Source: Winogradskyella psychrotolerans
GTDB lineage: Bacteria; Bacteroidota; Bacteroidia; Flavobacteriales; Flavobacteriaceae
Reading direction: 5' to 3'
NCBI RefSeq assembly: GCF_018860545.1
Contig: NZ_JAHKPN010000011.1
Span: 558,001-622,000, forward strand
DNA: 64,000 nt
The translations under genes were made by a program, and so were the position numbers. Positions 27,370-37,247 of this stretch are shown here, in pieces. The notes beneath the pieces are model-generated. The model worked only from the letters and a program-made list of their open reading frames with translations, was not told the DNA's origin and ran no database searches. Each line of letters begins with the position of its first letter. Within the stretch, counting starts at the first letter, position 1.

Positions 27370-29250
27370 TTATTTAATTTTTAATATAAACGACTCTAGA
27401 GGTTTAAGATCTATTCTGACTTCTGCTTTACCGTTTTCAACTTTTAAGGTTGACGTATATTGATTATACAATTGGTCCTTTACCTCATAGTCTCCGTCTT
27501 GAAGTTCTAATTTCGGAACTAAATCTTCAGGTAATTGCAATTCGAAGCCATAGGTGTTTTCTGCATTGAAATTTGAAATAATAATCAGTTTTTCATCAGC
27601 ACTCCAACGGACAAATGATAACACTTTATCATTATACCATTCCGTATGTTGTTGGTTGTAATGCTGAATATCTTGATAGTCGCCCATTAAAGCCGAACTA
27701 TTGATGGTGAAATTCAACAGGCGTTTGTAAAAATCACGAAGTTCTTTTTCGGCTTCAGTTAATTGGCCGCCATCAAACTTTTTATCGTTAACCCAACGCA
27801 CCTGACTTGGCACTGAGCCATAATCGAAAATAGACGTTCTTGTTGGATCTCCAAATCCTAAATCTTCAGCGCCTGGCTCACCGAACTCTTGACCGAAATA
27901 AATCATGGTTGGTGCTGTTGATGACGTTGCAGAAACCACCATGGCAGGTTTTCCTTTAACTGCGTTTCCAGCAAAGTCTGGACTTGCAATACGTTGCTCA
28001 TCATGATTTTCTAAGAAATGAAGCATATTGTGCTCAATATCCCGTAAATCATCTAAAATTGGTGGCACATTATCTGTACTTCCATGCCCTTGCATCACGT
28101 GTTTTAAAGTGTCGTATAACTGAACTTTATCGTAGAGATAATCCATTTTTCCTTTTCTGATATAATCGCGGTACAAGCTTGGATTGTACACCTCAGCTAA
28201 TAAAAAGGCATCTGGATTTTCCATTTTTATAGCTGAATTCATATAACTCCAAAATTCAACTGGCACCATTTCTGCCATATCATAACGGAAACCATCCACA
28301 CCTTTAGCCGTCCAATACAACGCGATATCCTTGAATTTCATCCAAGAACTTGGAACGGTTTTATCTTTCCAGAATTCAAAGTGCTTTTTGTAATCTTCAT
28401 TATCAAAACCTTCTGGTAACTCGTCAAAATCTTTTCTTCCGTCAGGACTTACTCCATAATTAACTTTTACCGTTTCGTACCAATCGTTAATATCTGGTTG
28501 CGATGCTCGCGAGCCATTTCCTGTCCATTTTGCAGGAATTTCTTCAAACTTACTATCTGCCATTGGATGCTGTTCTCCACCTAAAGGTTGGTAGCCATTC
28601 TTCCATTCTGGTACTTTAAAGGCTTCACCCGGATTGTAGTAAAAATTGTTATTAACGTCGTAGGTTTTTGTTTTATCATCTTCTGCTCCAAAATCGGTAG
28701 TTCCTTCCGGATTAGTGATACTATGGTAATTACGAGCGACGTGATTAGGAACGATATCTATAATGACATTTAAACCTGCGTTGTGAGAACGCTCAATTAA
28801 GGCTTCAAACTCTTCTAATCGGTTGTCTACATTGACTGCTAAATCTGGATTCACATTATAATAATCCTTAACCGCATATGGTGAACCTGCACGACCTTTT
28901 ACGATATCAGGGTCATCGTTAGAAATGCCAAATTCGGTATAATCTGTAATGACATCGTGATGCGGCACTCCTGTATACCAAATATGTGTTACACCTAAGT
29001 CCTTGATTTCGTTTAAGGCTTTGTCTGTGAAATCATTGAATTTACCAACACCGTTTTCTTCCAAAGTTCCCCAAGGTTTATTTGTAGTATTGGTGTTTCC
29101 GAATAAACGTGTAAAAACTTGATAAACGACTTCTTTTTTCTTCATTTCTGGTATAATTTCTTTTGATTTAGGCAACTCTTTTATGTCGTTTTTACAACCC
29201 ACAAACACCATAAAAACTAAAACAATTAAGATAAGATTTTTTATATGCAT
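27370..29250 (-). CDS. GH13 alpha-amylase family lipoprotein
   Basis: 626 residues. Signal peptide with lipobox VGC. GH13 regions: DIVPNHVA (about 170), GFRYDMAEM with nucleophile Asp (about 320), LLAEVYNPS with Glu (about 352) and LENHDEQR (about 415). A beta-sandwich C domain follows. It is distinct from the other GH13 genes here, so the operon encodes several non-redundant cleavage types. Starts 4 bases after the GH31 stop. Confidence 0.92.
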   Translation of the reverse strand: MHIKNLILIVLVFMVFVGCKNDIKELPKSKEIIPEMKKKEVVYQVFTRLFGNTNTTNKPWGTLEENGVGKFNDFTDKALNEIKDLGVTHIWYTGVPHHDVITDYTEFGISNDDPDIVKGRAGSPYAVKDYYNVNPDLAVNVDNRLEEFEALIERSHNAGLNVIIDIVPNHVARNYHSITNPEGTTDFGAEDDKTKTYDVNNNFYYNPGEAFKVPEWKNGYQPLGGEQHPMADSKFEEIPAKWTGNGSRASQPDINDWYETVKVNYGVSPDGRKDFDELPEGFDNEDYKKHFEFWKDKTVPSSWMKFKDIALYWTAKGVDGFRYDMAEMVPVEFWSYMNSAIKMENPDAFLLAEVYNPSLYRDYIRKGKMDYLYDKVQLYDTLKHVMQGHGSTDNVPPILDDLRDIEHNMLHFLENHDEQRIASPDFAGNAVKGKPAMVVSATSSTAPTMIYFGQEFGEPGAEDLGFGDPTRTSIFDYGSVPSQVRWVNDKKFDGGQLTEAEKELRDFYKRLLNFTINSSALMGDYQDIQHYNQQHTEWYNDKVLSFVRWSADEKLIIISNFNAENTYGFELQLPEDLVPKLELQDGDYEVKDQLYNQYTSTLKVENGKAEVRIDLKPLESFILKIK

Positions 29251-29254
29251 TGCA

Positions 29255-31687
29255 TTATTTTTTTAATTTGATTTTGATTTCTTTTTCAGTTGAAGCTTTC
29301 CATGCTATAGGAATATTTAAAGTTTTGGTTTCTGAATTCCAGTTTACTTCAACTTTTTTACCGTCTACTTTAATATTTTTTGGTTCTTTTAGGATGTTGT
29401 GAACCACTACTTCAACTGATTTATTTCCAGATTTTAAAATAATACCAGAACCATTTTCTTTATTAATTTGAAAATCATATTCCTCTTTGTAATCCAGTTT
29501 CAATTCTAGATTATTTCTATTAAATTCAGATTCGAATTCTAATATTTCAAACGCGTTTTTTTGAAATACATTTGAGGTTTTTCCATCATCTAGATAAATA
29601 TCTCTTTCTCCTCCTTGCACAGTTGAGTCATGATAATAGTGCAAATCCATATCATTATTTTTATAATCTGATGTCGTTTGCATCGATTTAGCCATTGGAA
29701 TAAATGCACCAGCTCTAACATACGTCGGAATAGAATTTTCTTTTAGTTGAACCGTTTTTGTTTGTCCGCCTTCAATCTTTTTATCAGTATAAAAATCAAA
29801 CCACACATTATCCTTTGGAAAATAAACCTCCTGCTCTTTTTTACCAGCTTCCAAAACAGGTGATACCAAAATATCATTTCCCCATAAATAGGTTTTTGAG
29901 TAATTGAATAATTCAGGATTATCAGATTCTTCAAAAAATAATGGTCGCATCAACGGTTTCCCGAATTGGTTATTTTCATAAACCAAATTGTAATTGTAGG
30001 GCAGCAATTTATAACGCAACTCAATCGCTTCTTTAGCTAAAGCTTTTGCTTTCTCGTTTCTAAAAACAGGCTCACTTGGCACATCTTCTTGAGCATGTGG
30101 TCTAAAAATCGGGTTGAACACACCGTATTGCAACCAACGTACATACAATTCATCATCTAAATTATCTCCTGCAAATCCACCTAAATCCGAATGCATATAA
30201 GCTAATCCTTGCATGCCCATTTGTAGGGCAATTTCTGGTTGAGATTGTAAACCACCCCAAGTTCTATTCACGTCGCCAGACCATGGAATCATACCATAGC
30301 GTTGCGAGCCCGAATAACCTGCACGCATTAAAATGAAGGGTCTTGTATTTAGGAAATCACGCTGATAACCTTCGTGAATTAACCGTGCCCAATCGTGACC
30401 GTAGATATTATGAACTTCGTCTGCAGAACCTGTGTGATGTTGTACCCAACTTGGATGCACTTCGGGTTCTCCTAAATCTCCCCAAATGCCTGCAACTCCC
30501 ATATTGGCGATGTCTTTATAAATATTCCAGAACCACTGTTCGCCTTCGGGTTTGTAAATATCTATGAGTCCGGTGTTACCAAAATAGAAATCGTATTTGG
30601 CCGGATTCCCAACAGAATCTTTAGCCAACACATCTTTTTCAACAGCTTCATCCCATTTTTTAGACGTGGTTAAAACAAACGGTTCAGTAATCGTAATGGT
30701 TTTTACACCTTTATCATTTAGCCGTTTTACCATGCCTTCAAAATCTGGAAACGAATCTCTAAACACTTCCAGATTTCCCATGGTGCCTTTTAGGTCTTTT
30801 CCGAACCAATATAAATCGAGAATAATAGCATCCACGGGAATTTCTTCTTCTTTGAATTTAGCAATGGTCATTTCTACTTCTTCCTGAGAATGGTAGCCAA
30901 AACGACTTGAGAAATTCCCTAAAGCCCAACGTGGTAACATGGGTTGCTTCCCAGTTAAGTCGGTGTAATTATTAGTAATGTCGTACCAAGAATCACCGAC
31001 AATCACTTGATATGTTTTTCGTCCTGAAATGGTTTCGTACTTCAACGTATTATCTCCTTTGCTATCCAAGTCTAAAAAGCCGATAGGTGCGTTGTCAAAG
31101 TGAATCATGTATTGTTTTGAGGATAATACGATGGGCATGGTAAAGTTCATTAATTCACTATGGGTTTCGTAACCGTAATGTGCTCTGTTGTAGAGTTGCA
31201 GTCGATGTCCACGACGATTCATACCCAAAGCTCTTGCGCCTCCTCCGTAAAGCACCTCGTCTTTTGTAAGGTTGAATTCTATAGTTTCTAGACTGTCGTT
31301 TTTAACGTAACCTGCTTTTTCGGAAATGATTAGTTTGTCTTTGTAATAATAGGAAATTTGAAATGGGGTTTTGGTGATGGTAATGTTCACACCAGAAGTT
31401 TTCACTTGAATATCTTGAACACTTTCTATTACCTCGTAATTTGAATATTTTGGTTTTTTGACTACTGCATGCGAAATAGTGTCATAGGGATTTTTATCCC
31501 ATTTAGGTCGAAAAATTGTTTCCACAATTTCTGAACTATAAAATCTAAAAATATAAATACCGTCATTTACCATAACAACAAAATTGTTGTCTTGTTTAGC
31601 AGTTTCAATAAATTGTCTTTCTACATTTTGAGCCGTAATTGAAACCGTGAAAAATAGACTTAGGATTAAGAAAATATATGTTTTCAT
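29255..31687 (-). CDS. GH31 alpha-glucosidase, exported
   Basis: 810 residues with a signal peptide ending ITAQN. The GH31 nucleophile Asp is in IWGDLGEPEVHP (about 402) and the acid/base Asp in PWSGDVNRTWGG (about 472). An N-terminal galactose-mutarotase-like domain precedes the barrel, and a C-terminal DUF5110-like beta domain contains YLDDGKT. Predicted to release glucose from alpha-glucan ends. Co-transcribed with the GH13 gene that follows. Confidence 0.92.
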   Translation of the reverse strand: MKTYIFLILSLFFTVSITAQNVERQFIETAKQDNNFVVMVNDGIYIFRFYSSEIVETIFRPKWDKNPYDTISHAVVKKPKYSNYEVIESVQDIQVKTSGVNITITKTPFQISYYYKDKLIISEKAGYVKNDSLETIEFNLTKDEVLYGGGARALGMNRRGHRLQLYNRAHYGYETHSELMNFTMPIVLSSKQYMIHFDNAPIGFLDLDSKGDNTLKYETISGRKTYQVIVGDSWYDITNNYTDLTGKQPMLPRWALGNFSSRFGYHSQEEVEMTIAKFKEEEIPVDAIILDLYWFGKDLKGTMGNLEVFRDSFPDFEGMVKRLNDKGVKTITITEPFVLTTSKKWDEAVEKDVLAKDSVGNPAKYDFYFGNTGLIDIYKPEGEQWFWNIYKDIANMGVAGIWGDLGEPEVHPSWVQHHTGSADEVHNIYGHDWARLIHEGYQRDFLNTRPFILMRAGYSGSQRYGMIPWSGDVNRTWGGLQSQPEIALQMGMQGLAYMHSDLGGFAGDNLDDELYVRWLQYGVFNPIFRPHAQEDVPSEPVFRNEKAKALAKEAIELRYKLLPYNYNLVYENNQFGKPLMRPLFFEESDNPELFNYSKTYLWGNDILVSPVLEAGKKEQEVYFPKDNVWFDFYTDKKIEGGQTKTVQLKENSIPTYVRAGAFIPMAKSMQTTSDYKNNDMDLHYYHDSTVQGGERDIYLDDGKTSNVFQKNAFEILEFESEFNRNNLELKLDYKEEYDFQINKENGSGIILKSGNKSVEVVVHNILKEPKNIKVDGKKVEVNWNSETKTLNIPIAWKASTEKEIKIKLKK

Positions 31688-31700
31688 ATTTAGCTTTTAT

Positions 31701-31783
31701 ACCTACAAGATTTTGGAAACCTTGCAGGATATGTTTCTGTGATACTATTTTAGATCTGCTAGGTTTTAAAAACCTGCTAGATC
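31701..31783. repeat. Two palindromes in the esterase-GH31 gap
   Basis: ACCTACAAGATTTT facing AAACCTTGCAGG (31701-31728) and AGATCTGCTAGGTTTT facing AAAACCTGCTAGATC (31752-31783). Same family as in the neighbouring gaps. Confidence 0.55.
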
Positions 31784-31807
31784 AGGTCTAATTAATTTAA
31801 TTAGTTT

Positions 31808-32797
31808 TTACTTATCTAATAAAAATGTTAACGGTTGATCTAATCGTTTATTCCACGAATTTTCAGAATGATCTGTACCTTCAAAAAATAAATTTTTAGA
31901 ATCCTTATCTGTATAGCCTTTGGCTTTTAAAATGGCATCAATTCGTGGTGCGTATTGCGGATAATGTTCGTCTAAGGTTTTGTTACCATAATCGAAATAT
32001 AATTTATGAGAACTAGCCTGTGGTAAGTTGGCCTCCATGTATTTAAAAATAGCTTCAGGAAAAGGGTTATTTTCTCTTGGTGCTGCACCAACCCAATGAG
32101 TTGATAAACAGGCTGCACCACCAAAAATTTCAGGATATTCTGAAACGGCATACATTGACATTAGACCTCCCATACTAGAACCCATTACAAACGTATTGTT
32201 CTTGTCTGTAGCTACGGGATAGGATTTATCAATAGCGGGTTTTAGTTCTTCGACAATAAATTTTAGATAGTTATCACCATTAAATTTTGAATCTGCATTA
32301 GCATTCACAGCCTCCTTTAATAAGTTTTCTTGAACAGATTCATCTAACATTTCAAATGCCTTTTCTGGAAACAAATCTTGCCAGCGAATTTTAGGAATAT
32401 TATGGATTCCAACCACGATAAAATCCTTTACGCTTCCTTCGGCCATTAACTTTGATGCCCACTCATCTACTTTCCATTCTTGCTTATTCCAAGTGGTGGT
32501 AGCATCGAATAAATTCTGACCATCATGCATGTACAACACGGCGTATTTTTTAGTTTCAACATAACTTTCAGGAATCCAAATATCTACTGCTCTGGGTTGA
32601 ATATATTTTGAAGGAAAACTATCAACACGTAAAATATCTCCTTTAAAAAGAGAAGCACTCTTTACGTGTATAAAGTTGGGAGTTGGTTTAGCCACTACAA
32701 TTTCAGGTTCAGTGTCATTGACCTCAATAGTTTTTGTGTCTTCTTTGCATGAAACCATGAACAAACAATACAGCAAAAATGATAATACGATTCTCAT
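31808..32797 (-). CDS. Alpha/beta-hydrolase-fold esterase-like lipoprotein (enterochelin esterase/esterase D type)
   Basis: 329 residues. Signal peptide with lipobox MVSC. Motifs are YMHDGQNLFD and VMGSSMGGLMSMYA (Ser nucleophile in GSSMGG). A C-terminal His in GTDHSENSW completes a plausible triad. The family includes carbohydrate esterases. In this locus it may remove acyl groups from glucans, or simply travel with the locus; no substrate can be read. It begins 2 bases after the GH13 stop. Confidence 0.83.
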   Translation of the reverse strand: MRIVLSFLLYCLFMVSCKEDTKTIEVNDTEPEIVVAKPTPNFIHVKSASLFKGDILRVDSFPSKYIQPRAVDIWIPESYVETKKYAVLYMHDGQNLFDATTTWNKQEWKVDEWASKLMAEGSVKDFIVVGIHNIPKIRWQDLFPEKAFEMLDESVQENLLKEAVNANADSKFNGDNYLKFIVEELKPAIDKSYPVATDKNNTFVMGSSMGGLMSMYAVSEYPEIFGGAACLSTHWVGAAPRENNPFPEAIFKYMEANLPQASSHKLYFDYGNKTLDEHYPQYAPRIDAILKAKGYTDKDSKNLFFEGTDHSENSWNKRLDQPLTFLLDK

Positions 32798-32798
32798 T

Positions 32799-34742
32799 CT
32801 AATTAGTTTTGGTGGTTAAAATTACACTTCCCTTTTGATTTAATTCTAATGTTGTACCCCAAATTATTTCTTCATCGGAAATAATATTTTTTAAGGTTTT
32901 TCCTTGGAGTTCTAATTCTTCAAACCGTTCCAAACTGAGTTCTATCGGATTCTCATTTTTATTAATCACATGAACAATAGTTTCATTTTCAAAAATCCTG
33001 GCCAAAACATAAACTCCATCTTGTGGTGCAAAATGTATAGTTTTTCCATTGTGAATGGCTTCACTCGTTTTTCTGTAATTCAGTATTTTTTTGAGAAAAG
33101 ATTGCATCTCTTTTTGAGCATCTGAAAGTCCTTCCCCTGTAAAAGCATTAATTGTATCACCTTCCCATCCGCCAGGGAAATCAGTTCTTATTAAACCATG
33201 GTCTCCGGGATTATCAAAATCGTCCATTAAGATTTCAGTTCCGTAATAAATTTGTGGAATTCTTGGTAGCATTAATAAATAACTTAACGCCATTTTGGTG
33301 TTCGCTACATCACCATTAAATTCTGTAAACACACGACTTTTATCATGATTATCTAAAAATGCCATAATAGCTTTTGGCGACGTATAAGCAAAGTCGTTAG
33401 CCAAACCTTCATACATTTTAACAAGACCTTTGTCCCACGACTCTTCTTCATTTAAGGCATCTACTATATGTTTTTGCATAGCAAAATCCATAGTCGACTT
33501 TAAGTTAGAATCGTAACCATCTACATTTTTATGACCATCTTGCCAATACCCAATTAACAATGGATTATAACTCCATTCTTCTCCTACGATTGAAAAATTC
33601 GGGTATTCTTCCATAATTGAACCTGCCCAATGACTCATGAAATCTTTATCTGGATAAGGATAGGTATCTTGACGAATGCCCCCAAGTCCTATTGTTTCTA
33701 CCCACCAAATACTATTTTGAATAATATAGTTGGCCATAAACGGGTTGCGCTGATTTAAATCTGGCATACCAGAAACAAACCAACCATCTGTCATGCCTTG
33801 ATTATCCTTTTTAGAAGCGTATAAATCTTGGTTAGACGTTCGTCTGTGATTAGAAATTATGGTTGTTTTACCACTCCAATTATCTTTGTTTTTCTCATAA
33901 TTTTCTTGATAATTTACCCAGTCCTTAAATGGCAAATCTTTCATCCACCAGTGTTCTAAACCACAATGATTGGCTACTTGATCCATGATGAGTTTCATAT
34001 TTCGCGACCTTAAATCATCGGCTAAATTTCGATAGTCATCTAAAGTTCCAAAACGTGGATCCACTTTATAAAAATCGGTCATCGCATAACCATGATAGGA
34101 TCCACTTGGCATATCGTTAATTAATAGTGGACACGGCCATACGGCAGTAAATCCTAAATCTTCAATGTAGTCTAAATGATTAGTGATGCCCTGAATATCT
34201 CCGCCATGTCTTGCATAATTATCTGTTCTATTTATGCCTTGTTGAAGTAATCCTTCTACGCTATCATTTTGAGGAATGGCATTCGCAAAACGATCAGGAG
34301 TGATTAAATAAATGGCATCTGAACTGTCAAAACCAACGTAATCTTCTGCCGGTTTTTCACGAGATTTTAGTTCGTAAGTTTGAATTAATTCTGAACCGTC
34401 TTCATGTTGGAATTTAATATTGAATTGCCCTGCTTTTGCCGTTTCAGAAATCTCTAAATCTAGAAAGAGATAATTAGGACTGTCTGCTTTATGAACTTTA
34501 ATTATAGAAACACCTTGATAAGACATTTTAGGTGTAGCCGTTCCTATATTAGGATGCTTAACTAAAAGTTGAAGGTTTTGATTTTTGAAGCCAATCCACC
34601 AATGAGGTGGCTCAACTTTTTCGATATCGTTTTGAATTTCAGTTACAGGTTCTGAAACCACTTTTACCTCAGATGAGCTTTCTTGACAGGAAAACACGGT
34701 TGCAACTAGTAGCGTTAATAGGGTTAGTTTTAGCGTTTTCAT
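32799..34742 (-). CDS. susA: GH13 neopullulanase/cyclomaltodextrinase-like lipoprotein (SusA-like)
   Basis: 647 residues. Signal peptide with FSC lipobox. An N-terminal beta domain (about 40-130) of the cyclomaltodextrinase-N type precedes the GH13 barrel. Regions: MDQVANHCG (about 257), GIRQDTYPY with nucleophile Asp (about 357), IVGEEWS with Glu (about 387) and LDNHDKSR (about 467). The N domain suggests activity on cyclodextrins or pullulan, as in SusA. The symbol reflects resemblance and context. Confidence 0.9.
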   Translation of the reverse strand: MKTLKLTLLTLLVATVFSCQESSSEVKVVSEPVTEIQNDIEKVEPPHWWIGFKNQNLQLLVKHPNIGTATPKMSYQGVSIIKVHKADSPNYLFLDLEISETAKAGQFNIKFQHEDGSELIQTYELKSREKPAEDYVGFDSSDAIYLITPDRFANAIPQNDSVEGLLQQGINRTDNYARHGGDIQGITNHLDYIEDLGFTAVWPCPLLINDMPSGSYHGYAMTDFYKVDPRFGTLDDYRNLADDLRSRNMKLIMDQVANHCGLEHWWMKDLPFKDWVNYQENYEKNKDNWSGKTTIISNHRRTSNQDLYASKKDNQGMTDGWFVSGMPDLNQRNPFMANYIIQNSIWWVETIGLGGIRQDTYPYPDKDFMSHWAGSIMEEYPNFSIVGEEWSYNPLLIGYWQDGHKNVDGYDSNLKSTMDFAMQKHIVDALNEEESWDKGLVKMYEGLANDFAYTSPKAIMAFLDNHDKSRVFTEFNGDVANTKMALSYLLMLPRIPQIYYGTEILMDDFDNPGDHGLIRTDFPGGWEGDTINAFTGEGLSDAQKEMQSFLKKILNYRKTSEAIHNGKTIHFAPQDGVYVLARIFENETIVHVINKNENPIELSLERFEELELQGKTLKNIISDEEIIWGTTLELNQKGSVILTTKTN

Positions 34743-34794
34743 TGTAATTTATTTAAAAAATGAAACAAATCGTTATTGCAACCTTAAACAAATA

Positions 34795-34888
34795 CCTACA
34801 AGTTAGATACTGAATCAAGTTCAGTACATGTCTTGCAGGATATTTATTTTTTATTTTAGACCTTGCAAGTTTTAAAACATGCAAGGTC
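34795..34888. repeat. Two palindromes in the GH65-GH13 gap
   Basis: CCTACAAG facing CTTGCAGG with an inner ACTGA/TCAGT pair (34795-34840), and GACCTTGC (34859-34866) facing GCAAGGTC (34881-34888). Related to the hairpins in the other gaps of this operon. Confidence 0.55.
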
Positions 34889-34895
34889 AGTTAAA

Positions 34896-37202
34896 TTAGA
34901 CAGTGACCATATTATTAGGACTTAAAGTCACTTCTTTTCCATCCACAAAAATGGTTAAATCTTTATCGCCTTCAAGCTTAAATTGTGTTTTATTCTGACT
35001 AACACTCACGGTGATAATTTGATGTCTAAAATTCACTTTAAATGAATAGCCTTCCCATTGTTCTGGAATCTTAGGCTCAAAAGATAAGGTATCATTTTTA
35101 ATACGCATGCCACCGAAACCTTCAACGATACTCATCCAAGTACCAGCCATTGAGGTAATGTGTAAACCTTCGTGAACTTCATGATTATAATCATCTAAAT
35201 CTAAACGCGATGTTCTTAAATAAAACGTATAAGCCTGATCCATACGATCTAACTTCGCTGCCTGAATACTATGTACACAAGGTGACAATGAACTTTCGTG
35301 CACTGTGAATGGTTCGTAAAAATCGAAATGACGTTCTAGTTCTTCGGTTGTAAATTGATCTTCAAAGAAATACATGCCTTGAAGTAAATCGGCTTGCTTA
35401 ATATAAGGTGAACGTAAAATTCTGTCCCAAGACCATTTCTGATTAATTGGGCGTTGTGATTTATCTAAATCGGCAACTGTAATTAATTCTTTATCTAAGA
35501 AACCATCTTGTTGAAGATAAATATTGTGTTCTTCCGAGTATGGGAAATACATGTTATCAGCTACTTCTTTCCAAAGTGCTAACTCTTCATGTGTGATTTT
35601 TGTTTTCCCTGAAATTCTTTCAAAATCATTACTATGACCTTCTTTTACTTTTTCAATCGTTTCTAAGGTATAATCGATACACCATTTAGCAATGTAATTA
35701 GTGTACCAATTATTGTTGATGTTGTTTTCATATTCGTTAGGTCCTGTAACACCAAGAATCATGTATTTGTTCTTATGGGAAGAGAAATTAGCTCTTTGAT
35801 GCCAAAAACGTGCAATTCCGATTAAAACTTCAAGTCCCATTTCTGGAATATAACTAAAGTCACCTGTGTATCTGTAATAGTTGAAAATGGCAAATGCTAT
35901 GGCACCATTTCTATGGATTTCTTCAAAGGTAATTTCCCATTCGTTATGGCATTCTTCACCATTCATAGTCACCATTGGATATAATGCTGCTCCATTGGTA
36001 AAGCCTAATTTCTCCGCATTTTCAATCGCTTTTGGTAAATGATTATATCGGTATGCCAATAATTTCCTAGCGACACTTTGGTCTTTTGTAGCCATGTAAA
36101 ATGGAATACAATAGGCTTCGGTATCCCAATAGGTGCTTCCTCCGTATTTTTCTCCAGTAAATCCTTTTGGACCGATGTTCAACGTTTCATCAGTACCTAG
36201 ATACGTTTGGTTCAGGTGGAAAATATTAAACCGAATACCTTGTTGTGCTTTGACATCTCCTTCAATAGTGATATCTGCCATGTCCCAAATTTGGGCCCAA
36301 GCTTGCTTTTGATCGTCTAATAACTTTGAAAAGCCAGCTGTTTTCGCTTTAACTAAGGTGGCTTTTGCAGCGGACACTAATTCATTTTTATCGTGATCAC
36401 GATCTACAGTATACCCACCAAATTTGTGAATGGTATAGGTCTCATTTTGCTTTACCTTATACGAATATTTAAAAGACGCTAAATTGGCATCTGAAGTAAA
36501 ATCTGGTTCTATTAAAACAGATTTCCCATCAATAAAAACCTCAGATTCCATAAACGTACAGGTATAAAAATCTGTTTTCATAGTTTTAGCCTGAATAAAG
36601 GCTTGATGATTCTCATGACTGACATTTAAAGTATCCCAAAACTTATCATCCCAATTGGTATCTTCATTGGTAATACCTGAATCTAAATACGGTTCGAAAG
36701 TAATTTCGGCATCCGAATTTAAAGATGTAATATTAAATTGAATCGCACCAACTTCATCCAAATCTAAACTTAAAAAACGTTTTGTTTTAACCTCAACGTC
36801 AATATCATTTTGAAGTGTTGCCATAAAACTACGAGACAACCAACCTTCTTTCATGTTTAATTCTCTACGGAAGTCTTTCACGTTTTTACAAGCGAATAGA
36901 TCGAGTGGCTCGTTATTGATAGTGATGTTTATACCAATCCAACTTGGTGCATTTAACACTTTAGCAAAGTATTCTGGATATCCATTTTTCCACCAACCCA
37001 CTCTGGTTTTATCTGGATAGTAAACTCCAGCGATATAGCTACCTTGAAAGGTTGGCCCTGAATACTTTTCTTCGAAATTAGCACGTTGTCCCATCGCACC
37101 ATTTCCGATGCTGAACAAACTTTCTGATGCCTTAACCTGATTTGGGTCGAATCCTTCTTCTAAAATTGACCAGTTGTTTGGGATGATGTAATCTAGGTTC
37201 AT
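34896..37202 (-). CDS. GH65 glycoside phosphorylase, probably maltose phosphorylase
   Basis: 768 residues, no signal peptide, hence cytoplasmic. The catalytic acid is the first Glu of the ITFEE stretch in CHNEWEITFEEIHRNG (about 415-430). The STYWDTEAY block and C-terminal HEGLHITSMAG, where phosphate is bound, are also present. The predicted reaction is maltose plus phosphate to beta-glucose-1-phosphate and glucose. The adjacent beta-phosphoglucomutase, which needs the beta anomer, supports a phosphorylase over a hydrolase. Kojibiose or trehalose phosphorylase remain possible by motif. Confidence 0.9.
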   Translation of the reverse strand: MNLDYIIPNNWSILEEGFDPNQVKASESLFSIGNGAMGQRANFEEKYSGPTFQGSYIAGVYYPDKTRVGWWKNGYPEYFAKVLNAPSWIGINITINNEPLDLFACKNVKDFRRELNMKEGWLSRSFMATLQNDIDVEVKTKRFLSLDLDEVGAIQFNITSLNSDAEITFEPYLDSGITNEDTNWDDKFWDTLNVSHENHQAFIQAKTMKTDFYTCTFMESEVFIDGKSVLIEPDFTSDANLASFKYSYKVKQNETYTIHKFGGYTVDRDHDKNELVSAAKATLVKAKTAGFSKLLDDQKQAWAQIWDMADITIEGDVKAQQGIRFNIFHLNQTYLGTDETLNIGPKGFTGEKYGGSTYWDTEAYCIPFYMATKDQSVARKLLAYRYNHLPKAIENAEKLGFTNGAALYPMVTMNGEECHNEWEITFEEIHRNGAIAFAIFNYYRYTGDFSYIPEMGLEVLIGIARFWHQRANFSSHKNKYMILGVTGPNEYENNINNNWYTNYIAKWCIDYTLETIEKVKEGHSNDFERISGKTKITHEELALWKEVADNMYFPYSEEHNIYLQQDGFLDKELITVADLDKSQRPINQKWSWDRILRSPYIKQADLLQGMYFFEDQFTTEELERHFDFYEPFTVHESSLSPCVHSIQAAKLDRMDQAYTFYLRTSRLDLDDYNHEVHEGLHITSMAGTWMSIVEGFGGMRIKNDTLSFEPKIPEQWEGYSFKVNFRHQIITVSVSQNKTQFKLEGDKDLTIFVDGKEVTLSPNNMVTV

Positions 37203-37247
37203 TATTAAATTGTTTAAAAATCTCTAATTGAGACGTTTGATTTTTGA

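Noticed and set aside
25238..34895. CRISPR-like repeats in the glycosidase operon gaps.
   Set aside because: The repeats are imperfect palindromes at irregular distances separated by genes, with no uniform repeat or spacer length.
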